Below are positions 1-8,652 of a stretch of 64,000 bases of DNA, piece by piece. Numbering within the stretch: the first letter of the stretch is position 1; each line of letters opens with the position of its first letter. The translations under genes and the position numbers were made by a program. The notes beneath the pieces were generated by a model. It was given only the letters and a program-made list of their open reading frames with translations. It was not told the DNA's origin and searched no databases. Source of the stretch: Paraburkholderia silviterrae (GTDB lineage Bacteria; Pseudomonadota; Gammaproteobacteria; Burkholderiales; Burkholderiaceae); assembly GCF_004353915.1 (NCBI RefSeq), contig NZ_SMRP01000027.1:23492-87491 (forward strand), written 5' to 3'.

Positions 1-656
1 CAGAGCGCGCTGCACGCGAGCTCGAGCGCTGCGTGAACGAACTGGGTTTTCACGGCTTCCTCGTGAACGGTTTCTCGCAGGTCGGCGACGCGAACACGGT
101 GGTCTATTACGATGATCCGCGCTTCGCCGACTTCTGGGCCACCGCAGCGTCGCTCGGCAAGCCGTTCTACATGCACCCTCGCGATCCGCTCGCATCGCGC
201 GAGCCGATCTACGACGGATGCCACTGGCTAACCGGACCGACGTGGGCGTTTGCGGCCGAAACCAGCATGCACGCGCTGCGTCTGCTGTCGAGTGGCCTGT
301 TCGACCGTCATCCGCAATTGCAGATGATTCTCGGGCACTTTGGCGAAGGCATTCCGTTCAATGTCTGGCGCATCGATCACATCCTGCGCAAAGGCCGTCG
401 TGGCATGCCGTGCGAGCGCGAAATCGGCGACTATCTGCGTAATAACGTCTATATCACGACAAGCGGCAACTTCCGCACGCCCACGCTGCTGTCGACGATG
501 CTCGAAGTCGGCAGCGACCGCATCATGTATTCCGTCGATTATCCGTTCGAGAAGCACGAAGACGCGGCGCGCTGGTTCGATCACTGCGAGATCAGCGAAC
601 TCGACCGCCGCAAGATCGGACGCGACAACGCACGGCGTCTCTTCGGCCTGTCATGA
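1..656 (+). CDS. Amidohydrolase, aromatic-acid decarboxylase-like (5' partial)
   Basis: The reading frame is open from base 3 and enters from outside the window, so the N-terminus is missing; the GTG at 33 is internal. The visible part resembles the metal-dependent amidohydrolase-2 (ACMSD) group that contains gamma-resorcylate and 2,3-dihydroxybenzoate decarboxylases: GFLVNGFSQ near the start, YMHPRDP, the metal/active-site stretch LGHFGEGIPFNVWRIDH and the C-terminal SVDYPFE. Such enzymes non-oxidatively decarboxylate hydroxybenzoates in the cytoplasm. The stop codon overlaps the ATG of the following AAHS transporter (ATGA), so uptake and decarboxylation of an aromatic acid are probably co-translated. 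Substrate cannot be read from sequence. Confidence 0.85.
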   Translation, partial: ERAARELERCVNELGFHGFLVNGFSQVGDANTVVYYDDPRFADFWATAASLGKPFYMHPRDPLASREPIYDGCHWLTGPTWAFAAETSMHALRLLSSGLFDRHPQLQMILGHFGEGIPFNVWRIDHILRKGRRGMPCEREIGDYLRNNVYITTSGNFRTPTLLSTMLEVGSDRIMYSVDYPFEKHEDAARWFDHCEISELDRRKIGRDNARRLFGLS

Positions 657-2062
657 CGCGCGCCCTTCAGCAGTCATCGGGGGCGATGGCCAAGCCCTCT
701 GCCGGCGGTGAATCGAGTCCGGGCGCCGTCGATATCGCCGCGGTCATCGACGCGCGTCCGGTCGGGCGTTTCCAGGTGGCGATCATGGTGCTGCTCGCGC
801 TGTGCGTGGTGATCGACGGCTTCGACGTGCAGTCGATGGGCTTCGTCGCACCTGCATTGATTCGCGAGTGGCATGTCTCCCGTGTCGCAATGGGCCCTGT
901 GTTTGGCGCGAGCCTGGTCGGCATGCTGCCGGGCTCGCTGCTGATGGGGCCGCTCGCAGACCGCATAGGACGCCGCCCCGTGCTGATCGGGTGCTCGCTT
1001 TTTCTTGGCGTGTGCATGCTGGTGACAGCGCTTGCTTCGTCGCTGTCACAGTTGCTCGTTCTGCGCTTCGTGACGGGCATCGGGCTCGGCGGCATCATGG
1101 GCAACGCCATTGCGCTCGCCGGCGAATACAGTCCGATCCGCCGCCGCACCACGCTGATGATGTGGGTGTCATGCGGCTTCACGGGTGGCGCGGTGCTCGG
1201 CGGCGTGCTGTCGACGATGCTCATTCCGCTGGCCGGGTGGCGCATGGTGTTCATCGTGGGCGGCGCGGTGCCGATTGTCATCGCCCTCGCAATGGTGGTC
1301 ATGCTGCCCGAGTCGATGCAATTCATGGTGGCGAGCGGGCGCGGCAGGCAGCGTCTCGCGGCGATCTTGCGCCGTATCGCGCCCGAGCTTCCCGTCGATG
1401 CCGCGACGCGCTACGTGTCGCACGAGCGGCCGCCTGCCGGCAGCCGTGTCACGGCGCTTTTCGCGGACGGCCGCGCGCGTCTGACGCTGCTGCTATGGGG
1501 CGTCAACTTTATGAACATGGTGAATCTGTTCTTCCTCGCGAACTGGTTGCCGACCATTGCGACCGACTTCGGTTACAACATTGCCGACGCGGCGCTGATC
1601 GGCACGATGCTGCAAGTTGGCGGCGTCGCGGGGACACTTGCGATGGGGCCGCTGATCGACCGTTGGGGCTTTTTCCGCGTGCTCGGTCCGTGCTATCTGC
1701 TCGCGGCGGCAGCGATCGTCTCGATGGCGAGCGCCGCTTCGGTGTCGCTGGTGTTGTTGCTGACTGTCGTGACCATTAGCGGTTTCGGCATCGTCGGCGG
1801 ACAACCCGCGAACAACTCGCTGTCGGCGACACTGTATCCCGTCACGCTGCGCGCGACGGGCGTCGGCTGGAGTCTGGGGATTGGCCGTGCCGGATCGATC
1901 GTGGGGCCGGTAGTCGCCGGAGGGCTGATGCAGTTGCACTGGAACGCGCAACAGCTATTCACTGCGGCCGCATTACCCGCGCTGCTCGCATCATTCATGC
2001 TCTTGCTCATGTCTCGCGACCGCCTGTTCGAGCGCGCGCGAGAATCGGCAGAGGCAGCCTGA
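653..2062 (+). CDS. MFS transporter, aromatic acid:H+ symporter (AAHS) family
   Basis: A 469-residue integral membrane protein with about 12 hydrophobic segments, the usual length for AAHS members such as PcaK or BenK. Family marks are DGFDVQSMGFVAPAL in the first helix, the loop 2-3 motif GPLADRIGRRPVL, and LPESMQFM before the central loop. It should import an aromatic carboxylate with protons across the inner membrane. Translation is coupled to the upstream decarboxylase-like gene through an ATGA overlap. The downstream aldehyde dehydrogenase remnant begins right after its stop codon. Substrate unknown. Confidence 0.9.
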   Translation: MTRALQQSSGAMAKPSAGGESSPGAVDIAAVIDARPVGRFQVAIMVLLALCVVIDGFDVQSMGFVAPALIREWHVSRVAMGPVFGASLVGMLPGSLLMGPLADRIGRRPVLIGCSLFLGVCMLVTALASSLSQLLVLRFVTGIGLGGIMGNAIALAGEYSPIRRRTTLMMWVSCGFTGGAVLGGVLSTMLIPLAGWRMVFIVGGAVPIVIALAMVVMLPESMQFMVASGRGRQRLAAILRRIAPELPVDAATRYVSHERPPAGSRVTALFADGRARLTLLLWGVNFMNMVNLFFLANWLPTIATDFGYNIADAALIGTMLQVGGVAGTLAMGPLIDRWGFFRVLGPCYLLAAAAIVSMASAASVSLVLLLTVVTISGFGIVGGQPANNSLSATLYPVTLRATGVGWSLGIGRAGSIVGPVVAGGLMQLHWNAQQLFTAAALPALLASFMLLLMSRDRLFERARESAEAA

Positions 2063-2076
2063 TTGCTCGCAGCGCG

Positions 2077-2844
2077 TTGTACGCACGCGTTGCGGCGGGT
2101 GGCCGGGCGGAGGCGGCAATCGCGGTCAAGGCCGCCGCAGCAGCTTTTCCGGCCTGGGCACAAACCACGCCTGCCGAGCGCGCAATGCTCTTCTTCAAGG
2201 CGGCAGAGATCGTGAAGCGCCGTCGTGCGGAAATCGCCCGGATCCTCGCCCAGGAAACCGGCAGCACGATCTCCTTTGCCACGTTCCAGCAGGATCTCGT
2301 TGCGGCGACCATCGAACAAGCTGTTGGCTGGATGTACCTTCCGAAAGGTGAAGTCCTCGAAACCAATGTCGCTGGAACTCACTCCATTGGCGTACGCCGC
2401 CCCCTCGGTGTCATCGCAAGCTTCACGCCATGGAATGGGGCGAGCGTGCTGTCATGGCGAGCCGTCCTGTCGCCGATCGCTGCCGGCAACACGGTCGTCG
2501 TGAAACCGTCCGAGCTCTCCCCTATCTCCGCCGGCCTGATCCTCGCGCAAATCGTCGAGGAGGTCGACACCGCCGAGCAGGCCGTCGAAGCGGCCAATCG
2601 CACGCTGTATGGGCTCACGTCGTCCATCGTGGCAGGCGACACCTATCGGGCATTCGAACTGGCGCCGAAGATTCAGGCCGGCATCGTCAATGTCAACTCG
2701 GCTACGGTGAACGACGAGATCCATGCCCCGATGGGCGGCGTGCGCGATAGCGGCTGGGGGCGTACGGGCCCAGACAGCCTGAAGGAGTTCCAGGACGTCA
2801 TCTGGATCAACTCGCATAGCGGTCAACGCCAATATCCGTTCTGA
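2077..2844 (+). pseudogene. Aldehyde dehydrogenase remnant with N-terminal and internal deletions
   Basis: About 255 residues remain of a roughly 480-residue NAD(P)-dependent aldehyde dehydrogenase. The part up to VVVKPSELSPISAGLILAQI is normal (cofactor-binding PWN and KPSE motifs). The frame then jumps at about base 2565 straight to VDTAEQAVEAANRT, which lies far downstream in intact enzymes, and ends with the usual C-terminal GGVRDSGWGR motif. The ELGGK-type segment and catalytic cysteine are therefore gone. The first 30-40 residues are also missing, because the homologous frame starts at the stop codon of the upstream transporter. Both losses keep the frame open, so a protein could be made, but it cannot be a working dehydrogenase. 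Confidence 0.85.
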
Positions 2845-3276
2845 GGTGCCGCTGTAGAACGCTGTTTGACACGGAGGACGCAAAAGTGAAGGAAGTCGGC
2901 GAAGCGTGAATGGCGCCGCGCACCAGCGCTGCAGCTGCTGGTGCGCCGCCGTGTGCATGCTGCCGGGCGCCGGGCACGCCATGACCACGCCCGCGACGCG
3001 TGCGAGGTACCCCGCGCTCACTTCCTGGCTGCCGACATTCCTGTTCGAATCATTCCAGTGCGCCTGGCGCATTCATCGGCGACGGTATCCGCATCCAACG
3101 CGCCGTTCACGCGTTGAGTTGCTCAACCTCGGCCTCAAGAATCACCCGCTCAAAACGGCTCACCCAAGCCCCTCCGCAAAGGGCATTGCACCGCTCGCCG
3201 ACCAACGGCCGTGCGGCAGTCCTCAAACTCCTGCCCCCCCGAGCAAATTCACGCAATCCGTCGGCGACAAAACGGG
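2845..3276. other. Intergenic, no gene recognised
   Basis: Roughly 430 bases between the dehydrogenase remnant and the promoter of the CoA-ligase operon. Short open frames exist on both strands, but none encodes a recognisable protein or has a convincing ribosome binding site. It may hold worn-out sequence linked to the adjoining deletion. Confidence 0.5.
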
Positions 3277-3340
3277 TTGACACGCCTACTTCCGCGCCCT
3301 AACATACAACAATGCTGCACACATTCATCATTGTTGAATG
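3277..3340 (+). promoter_or_regulatory. Sigma70-type promoter with operator-like inverted repeat for the CoA-ligase operon
   Basis: TTGACA at 3277-3282, a 17-base spacer and TAACAT at 3300-3305 form a good promoter. Just after the -10, CAACAATG (3307-3314) and CATTGTTG (3329-3336) are an 8-base inverted repeat separated by 14 bases. The segment CATTCATCATTGTTGAATG (3322-3340) is almost identical to one in the porin promoter at 9540-9558. Position over the transcription start suggests repressor control, most simply by the IclR protein encoded at 8653-9429 (inference). Confidence 0.7.
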
Positions 3341-3428
3341 TCAGAGGCAAGAAAGAACCGGCCACGCGTCGCCTGAAATCGCCACGCACCAGAATTTGCA
3401 ACGTATGACCCAAGGCATGGGAAATTCT

Positions 3429-5090
3429 ATGAAAACGCTTTCGTATGAATGTGGGACACGCTCTCCGGCGTTGATCAACAAGACGATCGGCGATTCATTC
3501 GATGAGATCGCGGTCAAGATGAATGACCACACCGCGGTGGTCAGCCGCCATGAAGGTGTTCGGCTCAGCTACGGTGAACTTCGGGAGAGGTCCGACCAGC
3601 TCGCTGCCGGGCTGCTTGCATCGGGACTCGAGCCCGGCGATCGGATCGGCATCTGGTCCCACACGAACATCGTCTGGCTGCTCATGCAGTTGGCCACCGC
3701 CAAGGCGGGGTTGATCCTCGTAAACATTAACCCCGCCTATCGGACCTCGGAACTGGAGCACGCACTCAATCTGGTGGGATGCAGGGCAATCGTGACGATG
3801 GTTCGATACCGCTCGAGCGAATATCTGAACATGTTGCGGGAGCTGGGCAAGGCCCGCCTGCCGAAGCTCGAGACGATCTGGTGGATAGATGAGGCCGACG
3901 CACGGGAAGAACTGGGCGCACAGCGGTTCTCCGATTTGTTCCGCCTCGCACCGGCAGGCAATACGTTGCTTGACGACGTACGCCACACGGTGCGCCCCGA
4001 CGATCCTGTCAATATTCAGTTCACCAGCGGGACGACGGGGCTTCCCAAGGCCGCTACCCTGAGTCACCGAAACATCCTGAACAACGGCTACTTCGTTGGT
4101 GAGTGCATGAAGCTCACCCACGCAGATCGCGTCTGCGTTCCCGTCCCGATGTATCACTGCTTCGGCATGGTCATGGGCAATCTTGCTTCACTCACACATG
4201 GTTCGACCATTGTTTATCCCTCGGTGAGGTTCGAAGCCGAAGCCGTTCTCGAAGCCGTGCAGGCCGAGAAGTGCACGGCGCTCCTTGGGGTGCCGACCAT
4301 GTTCATCGCCGCGCTCAATCACCCGCGGTTCGCCACGTTCGACACGAGCAGCCTGCGCACCGGCATCATGGCCGGCTCGCCGTGCCCCATCGAAATCATG
4401 CGGCGGGTGGTCGACGAAATGCACCTGTCTGAAATCACCATCGCGTATGGCATGACCGAAACCAGCCCGGTCAGCTGCCAAAGCATGACGGATACCCCCC
4501 TCGACAAACGCGTAACCACGGTCGGCCAGGTCTTGCCGCATCTTGAGATCAAGATCGTCGACCAGATGAGCGGCGAAACCGTCGAGCGCGGTCAATCCGG
4601 CGAGCTTTGCACCCGTGGCTATTCGGTCATGCTGGGCTACTGGAATCAGGACGACAGAACGAAAGAAGCCATCGATGCCGAAGGCTGGATGCATACCGGA
4701 GACCTGGCAACAATGGATTCGGCCGGCTACGTCAACATCGTTGGCAGAATCAAGGACATGGTCATTCGCGGCGGTGAAAACCTCTATCCGCGCGAGATCG
4801 AGGAATTCCTGTACACCTGTCCCGGCGTGCTCGACGTGCAGGTGGTCGGTGTGCCGGACAAGCATTTTGGCGAAGAACTGTGCGCGTGGATCGTCACCAA
4901 ACCCGAGGCCTTCCTCGACGAGGACACCGTTCGAGCATTCTGCAACGGCAGGATCGCGCATTACAAGGTGCCCAAATACATTCGCTTTGTCGATTCGTTC
5001 CCGACAACCGTGACGGGAAAAATTCAGAAGTACTTGATTCGGCAAATCATGAGTGATGAGCTCGATCTGAAGGAACAACAGACGGCGTAG
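3429..5090 (+). CDS. AMP-forming acyl-CoA synthetase
   Basis: ANL-superfamily ligase of about 553 residues that should activate a carboxylic acid to its CoA thioester through an acyl-adenylate. Visible motifs are the P-loop FTSGTTGLPKAATLSH, the A5-type YGMTETSP, the TGD of the hinge region, RIKDMVIRGGENLYP and the C-terminal lysine motif TGKIQKY. The N-terminus resembles medium/long-chain fatty-acid ligases. The frame is open from 3312, but that ATG lies at the predicted transcription start. ATG 3429 matches family N-termini and has GGGA upstream; ATG 3405 is an alternative. It is the first gene of an operon ending at 8595. Substrate is uncertain (fatty, alicyclic or aromatic acid). Confidence 0.88.
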   Translation: MKTLSYECGTRSPALINKTIGDSFDEIAVKMNDHTAVVSRHEGVRLSYGELRERSDQLAAGLLASGLEPGDRIGIWSHTNIVWLLMQLATAKAGLILVNINPAYRTSELEHALNLVGCRAIVTMVRYRSSEYLNMLRELGKARLPKLETIWWIDEADAREELGAQRFSDLFRLAPAGNTLLDDVRHTVRPDDPVNIQFTSGTTGLPKAATLSHRNILNNGYFVGECMKLTHADRVCVPVPMYHCFGMVMGNLASLTHGSTIVYPSVRFEAEAVLEAVQAEKCTALLGVPTMFIAALNHPRFATFDTSSLRTGIMAGSPCPIEIMRRVVDEMHLSEITIAYGMTETSPVSCQSMTDTPLDKRVTTVGQVLPHLEIKIVDQMSGETVERGQSGELCTRGYSVMLGYWNQDDRTKEAIDAEGWMHTGDLATMDSAGYVNIVGRIKDMVIRGGENLYPREIEEFLYTCPGVLDVQVVGVPDKHFGEELCAWIVTKPEAFLDEDTVRAFCNGRIAHYKVPKYIRFVDSFPTTVTGKIQKYLIRQIMSDELDLKEQQTA

Positions 5091-5148
5091 TTCTCATCGA
5101 CGTTGATACCCCACTCATTCCATCACCACCGTTTGCCGGAGCACAAAC

Positions 5149-5514
5149 ATGGCAGAAGTTGACATGCAATCGGTCTATATCGTCGCAAAGGATATCGACC
5201 GACTTTCGGAGTTCTATATCTCGGCCTTGAACATGCCGGTTCAGTTTCGCGACGCGGCAAGGTGGACGCAATTCCGCCTCCAGAGGAGCGCGTTCGCGCT
5301 GAGTTCCGCCGAGGAAGCCGCACAAGGCGCCGTAGGCGCGGTCCCCGTCTTCCAGGTCGCTGGCGAGGCTCAGGAAGCCGTCCAGCAGAAGATCCTGTCC
5401 GCGGGTGGCCAGTTGCTCGGCCAGCGAGACATGGGTACACATGGCGTCGTCGCCACCTACAAGGACCCTGAGGAGAATATCTTTCAGGTCTTTAGCAAGT
5501 CTTCGACTCGCTAA
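5149..5514 (+). CDS. VOC (glyoxalase/bleomycin-resistance fold) family protein
   Basis: A 121-residue single VOC-domain protein. It starts with the typical beta-strand SVYIVAKDIDRLSEFYISAL and ends with YKDPEENIFQVF, where the glutamate is the usual family metal-ligand position. VOC proteins bind divalent metal and act as lyases, isomerases, dioxygenases or binding proteins, so the reaction is not predictable. It lies 58 bases after the CoA ligase and 39 before the luciferase-like monooxygenase on the same strand, which argues for a role in the same catabolic operon. Confidence 0.8.
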   Translation: MAEVDMQSVYIVAKDIDRLSEFYISALNMPVQFRDAARWTQFRLQRSAFALSSAEEAAQGAVGAVPVFQVAGEAQEAVQQKILSAGGQLLGQRDMGTHGVVATYKDPEENIFQVFSKSSTR

Positions 5515-5553
5515 GTCGAAAGATCATTCAATTCTCACCTTACTGGAACCATC

Positions 5554-6576
5554 ATGAAGTTCGGAATTTTTGACCAAAACGATCGCAATGGCCTGCCAAT
5601 CAATCAGCAGTACGAAGATAGACTCCAGATTATCGAGCTCTACGACAAGCTCGGCTTCCACGCCTATCACATGTCGGAGCACCACTCGACGCCACTGAGC
5701 GCGTGCCCTTCGCAAAGCGTATTTCTTGCCGCTGCCGCGCAGAGAACCCGGAATCTGCGCCTGGCCCCGCTGGTCTATATTCTTCCGATCCATCACCCGG
5801 TGCGTCTTGCTGAAGAGATCTGCATGCTCGACCACCTGAGCGGCGGCCGCTTCGAATATGGCGTCGGCCGGGGTGCGTCGCCCCATGAGATCGAAGCGCT
5901 TGGCATCGATCCATCCACGGCACAGGCCAGATATATCGAGTCGTATGAAATTGTGAAGCAGTTCCTCAACTCGAATACCCTCAACTACGACGGGCAATTC
6001 TGGCAGTTCAAAGATGTTCCGATTGAGATGCAACCGCTGCAGACGCCGCCTCCGACGTGGTATGCGCTGGCCTCGCCCGAGTCGACGGTGTGGCCCGCGC
6101 AGGAGAAGATGAACATCGTGTGCGCAGGTCCTGTCCAGCGTGTTAGAGCGATCACCGATCGTTATCGCGAAGAATTCGCCAAGCGTCATCCCTCCGCAGC
6201 CGAGCCGCTCATGGGTGTGAACCGCTATATCGTCGTTGCTGACACGGACGAGGAAGCCATGGAAATCGGCTCCCGGGCATGGTCGACGTTCTATCCGAAC
6301 TTTTTCAAGCTCTGGAAAAAGCACGGCACCGAGCCCGTCAACCAGAAGCTCCCGCCGACGTTCGAACCGCTCGTGGAATCGGGCCTCGCCGTGGTGGGCA
6401 CGGCGGAAACCGTGCGCGAAAAACTGCTGGAGCAGGCACATGCCGGGGGCTTCAACTATCTGATCGGCACTTTCATGTTCGGAGACATGTCGGTGTCGCA
6501 AGCGAGGAAGTCCATTGGGCTCTTCCACGAATCCGTCATGCCGGCGTTCGAGGAGCTGGAGCAAGTCCTGTCATGA
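5554..6576 (+). CDS. Luciferase-like (LLM class) flavin-dependent monooxygenase
   Basis: A 340-residue TIM-barrel monooxygenase of the bacterial luciferase/alkanal monooxygenase family. MKFGIFDQND starts the first strand; MSEHHSTP, LVYILPIHHPVRLAEEICMLD and GRFEYGVGRG are the conserved FMN-pocket segments. It should use reduced flavin and oxygen to hydroxylate or Baeyer-Villiger oxidise a substrate. These enzymes need a separate flavin reductase, and the next gene, overlapping by ATGA, encodes exactly that, so the two form a two-component monooxygenase. The substrate is unknown; the neighbouring CoA ligase and hydrolase suggest an organic acid or ester. Confidence 0.9.
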   Translation: MKFGIFDQNDRNGLPINQQYEDRLQIIELYDKLGFHAYHMSEHHSTPLSACPSQSVFLAAAAQRTRNLRLAPLVYILPIHHPVRLAEEICMLDHLSGGRFEYGVGRGASPHEIEALGIDPSTAQARYIESYEIVKQFLNSNTLNYDGQFWQFKDVPIEMQPLQTPPPTWYALASPESTVWPAQEKMNIVCAGPVQRVRAITDRYREEFAKRHPSAAEPLMGVNRYIVVADTDEEAMEIGSRAWSTFYPNFFKLWKKHGTEPVNQKLPPTFEPLVESGLAVVGTAETVREKLLEQAHAGGFNYLIGTFMFGDMSVSQARKSIGLFHESVMPAFEELEQVLS

Positions 6577-7688
6577 ATGCATCTGTTCTGTCCGCGCACG
6601 CGCAGGCGGCGACCGGGACATTCGACAAGCGCCAGTTAAGAAATGTTCTAGGCTCGTTCGTCACCGGTGTCACCGTGGTCACCACGCTCGACACCGAAGG
6701 GAAAATGCATGGCCTGACCGCCAATTCATTTTCCTCGGTGTCCCTCGATCCGCCTCTTGTGCTGTGGAGCCAGGCCACATCCGCTGGAAGCCATGCGGCC
6801 TTCAGGGACTCGGATCGTTTTACGATCAACATCCTGGCAGAGGATCAGCACGGCCTGGCCAATCACTTCGCGGCGAGGTCCCCGGACAAGTTCTCGGGCA
6901 TCGACTACGACATAGGGATCGACGGACTTCCCGTACTGCGCGATTGCAGCGCATGGCTCGAGTGCAAGGTCGTTTCCCGCCATCCAGGCGGCGATCATGT
7001 GATCTTCGTGGGTTCGGTCGAACGCATTCGCCAAACTACGCGGCGTCCGCTCGTCTTTGGCGGCGGCCAGTATCTGGTTGCCGACCCGCATGACCTCGGT
7101 CACGCGCCAGTCGGCACGCAGGGCGCCATGAAGTCCCAGCCGCATGCTGTGCGACTCGCGAACCGCAGCATGTTGCGGCTCGCGAATGCACTCGACAAGA
7201 CGCTGGCACTGGTGGCGTGGGGCAACCATGGACCTACGGTGATCGCCTGGCAAGCTGGCGCAACACCCGTGGCCGCGGATCTGCCGCTGGGGCTCGTCCT
7301 GCCGGTGACGTCCTCGGCGTCTGGACTCGCGCTGGCCGCCTTTCTCCCGCCCGAAGCCATCGACAGGTTCGTGACTGCGGAACTGCGAGAAAACCGGCGA
7401 CGTGAATCGGATGACCTGCCGCTCACTGCGCAATCGCTCTACGACATGCTTGAATCAGTCAGGGCCTCGCGCGTAGCGACGAGGCGCCCCGGCCCGTTCC
7501 ATGACGACCGCGTCCTCGCCAATGCGATCAGCGTGCCCATCCTTTCGCCGGACGGGACTGCAGTACTCGCATTGACGGCCATCGGCCCAGCCGGGCAGTT
7601 CGATGCGGCAACGAACGGACCTTGCGCGCAAGCGCTCAAGGCCGCGGCAGAAGAGATCTCCGCTGCATTGCAGGAATGTATCCATTGA
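6573..7688 (+). CDS. Flavin reductase fused to an IclR-type effector-binding domain
   Basis: A 371-residue fusion. Residues 1-165 are a flavin reductase domain of the DIM6/NTAB (HpaC-like) family: LGSFVTGVTVVTT, GLTANSFSSVSLDPPLVLW, FTINILAEDQ and FGGGQYL. Residues 185-371 resemble the ligand-binding half of IclR regulators (LPVTSSASGLALAAFLP, then AISVPILSPDGTAVLALTAIG) but without any DNA-binding helix. The start overlaps the monooxygenase stop (ATGA). A substrate-sensing tail on the reductase would make FMNH2 only when the monooxygenase substrate is present; the reductase of Acinetobacter p-hydroxyphenylacetate hydroxylase is a known case of control by a C-terminal domain. The gating role here is inference. 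Confidence 0.85.
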   Translation: MNASVLSAHAQAATGTFDKRQLRNVLGSFVTGVTVVTTLDTEGKMHGLTANSFSSVSLDPPLVLWSQATSAGSHAAFRDSDRFTINILAEDQHGLANHFAARSPDKFSGIDYDIGIDGLPVLRDCSAWLECKVVSRHPGGDHVIFVGSVERIRQTTRRPLVFGGGQYLVADPHDLGHAPVGTQGAMKSQPHAVRLANRSMLRLANALDKTLALVAWGNHGPTVIAWQAGATPVAADLPLGLVLPVTSSASGLALAAFLPPEAIDRFVTAELRENRRRESDDLPLTAQSLYDMLESVRASRVATRRPGPFHDDRVLANAISVPILSPDGTAVLALTAIGPAGQFDAATNGPCAQALKAAAEEISAALQECIH

Positions 7689-7728
7689 AGCGCGCCTGTG
7701 GCGACTTCTCACTCGACCCCACTCGACC

Positions 7729-8595
7729 ATGACTGAAACTGATAGCCGTCTACTCGAAGCCTCGTTGCCCGCCGTCGAACAGCGCCAGTTGAGCCTTGCC
7801 ATGCTTGGCGGCAATCGAACCCTCACCTACCGGGCAGCCGGCGACGAGCAGGCCCCCGCCGTCGTACTGCTGCATGGCATCGGCTCGAGCTCGGCGGGAT
7901 ACCGCGCACAGCTCGCAGCACTGGCCGTGCACCATCGCGTGATCGCCTGGGATGCTCCCGGCTACGGACAAAGCAGCCCGTTTGCAATCGCGACGCCGGG
8001 CGCGAAAGATTACGCAGAAGTCCTCATGGCCCTCTTGACGGCGCTTGGCATCTCGCGCGCGACGGTCGTGGGTAGCTCATGGGGCAGCGTCATCGCAGCG
8101 ATGTTCGCGGCGCGGTATGCGTCCGCTACGCGCGCCCTCGTATTGAGCGCGCCCAACGTCGCGCGAGGGCATCTGTCGATTTCGGATCGCGCCGCCGCCC
8201 GAGACGCGCTGATGCGAAGCGGCGCGGCTCACTCGCCCGAGGCGCGCGCAGCAGTAGTCGACGCCCTCGTCGCGCCGAATGCGGGACCCCAGGTCCGGGC
8301 CCTCGTAGCGAAACTGAGAGACGCCGTTACGCCAACCGGCTGGGAACATGCGGTCGACATGCTCTTCTCCGCGCATACGCCGTCTGTGGTTGCCTCAGTT
8401 GAGGCGCCGGTCTCTGTCATTATCGGCAACCTGGATCGCGTCGCGCCGATAGACGAGCATGCCCGCCCGATTCACGAGGCAGCGCCCAATTCGACGCTCC
8501 ATGTGCTCGACGGAATCGGCCACATGCCGAAGCTGGAAGCACCAGAGGCCTTCAATTCCATCGTATTGGCAGCTGCCGCCGCCGCAATCGGGTGA
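7729..8595 (+). CDS. Alpha/beta hydrolase
   Basis: A 288-residue alpha/beta-hydrolase fold protein. It has the oxyanion-hole motif LLHGIGSS, the nucleophile elbow GSSWGS with catalytic serine, the acid in GNLDRVAP and the histidine in GIGHMPKLE. The length and pattern match esterases and C-C bond hydrolases of ring-cleavage pathways. The frame is open further upstream, but ATG 7729 follows the reductase stop by 40 bases and gives a normal N-terminus. It is the last gene of the operon begun at 3429 and converges on the IclR gene. Likely hydrolyses an ester, lactone or dione produced by the monooxygenase (inference). Confidence 0.85.
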   Translation: MTETDSRLLEASLPAVEQRQLSLAMLGGNRTLTYRAAGDEQAPAVVLLHGIGSSSAGYRAQLAALAVHHRVIAWDAPGYGQSSPFAIATPGAKDYAEVLMALLTALGISRATVVGSSWGSVIAAMFAARYASATRALVLSAPNVARGHLSISDRAAARDALMRSGAAHSPEARAAVVDALVAPNAGPQVRALVAKLRDAVTPTGWEHAVDMLFSAHTPSVVASVEAPVSVIIGNLDRVAPIDEHARPIHEAAPNSTLHVLDGIGHMPKLEAPEAFNSIVLAAAAAAIG

Positions 8596-8652
8596 CCGCA
8601 AGCCCCCTGCCCCGCAGCTCCAGTCGTTGGCATGGTTGGCGTATCCGGGCGT

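Noticed and set aside
667..1326. Long open frame on the minus strand across the first AAHS transporter
   Set aside because: It is the complement of a clearly conserved membrane protein, is rich in Pro/Thr/Arg and matches no family.
2906..3280. Possible small protein in the gap before the CoA-ligase operon
   Set aside because: No recognisable similarity, no ribosome binding site and composition typical of non-coding high-GC DNA.
3312..3428. Upstream ATG at 3312 as start of the acyl-CoA ligase
   Set aside because: It lies within about seven bases of the predicted -10 and inside the operator-like repeat, and the extra residues are unlike the family.
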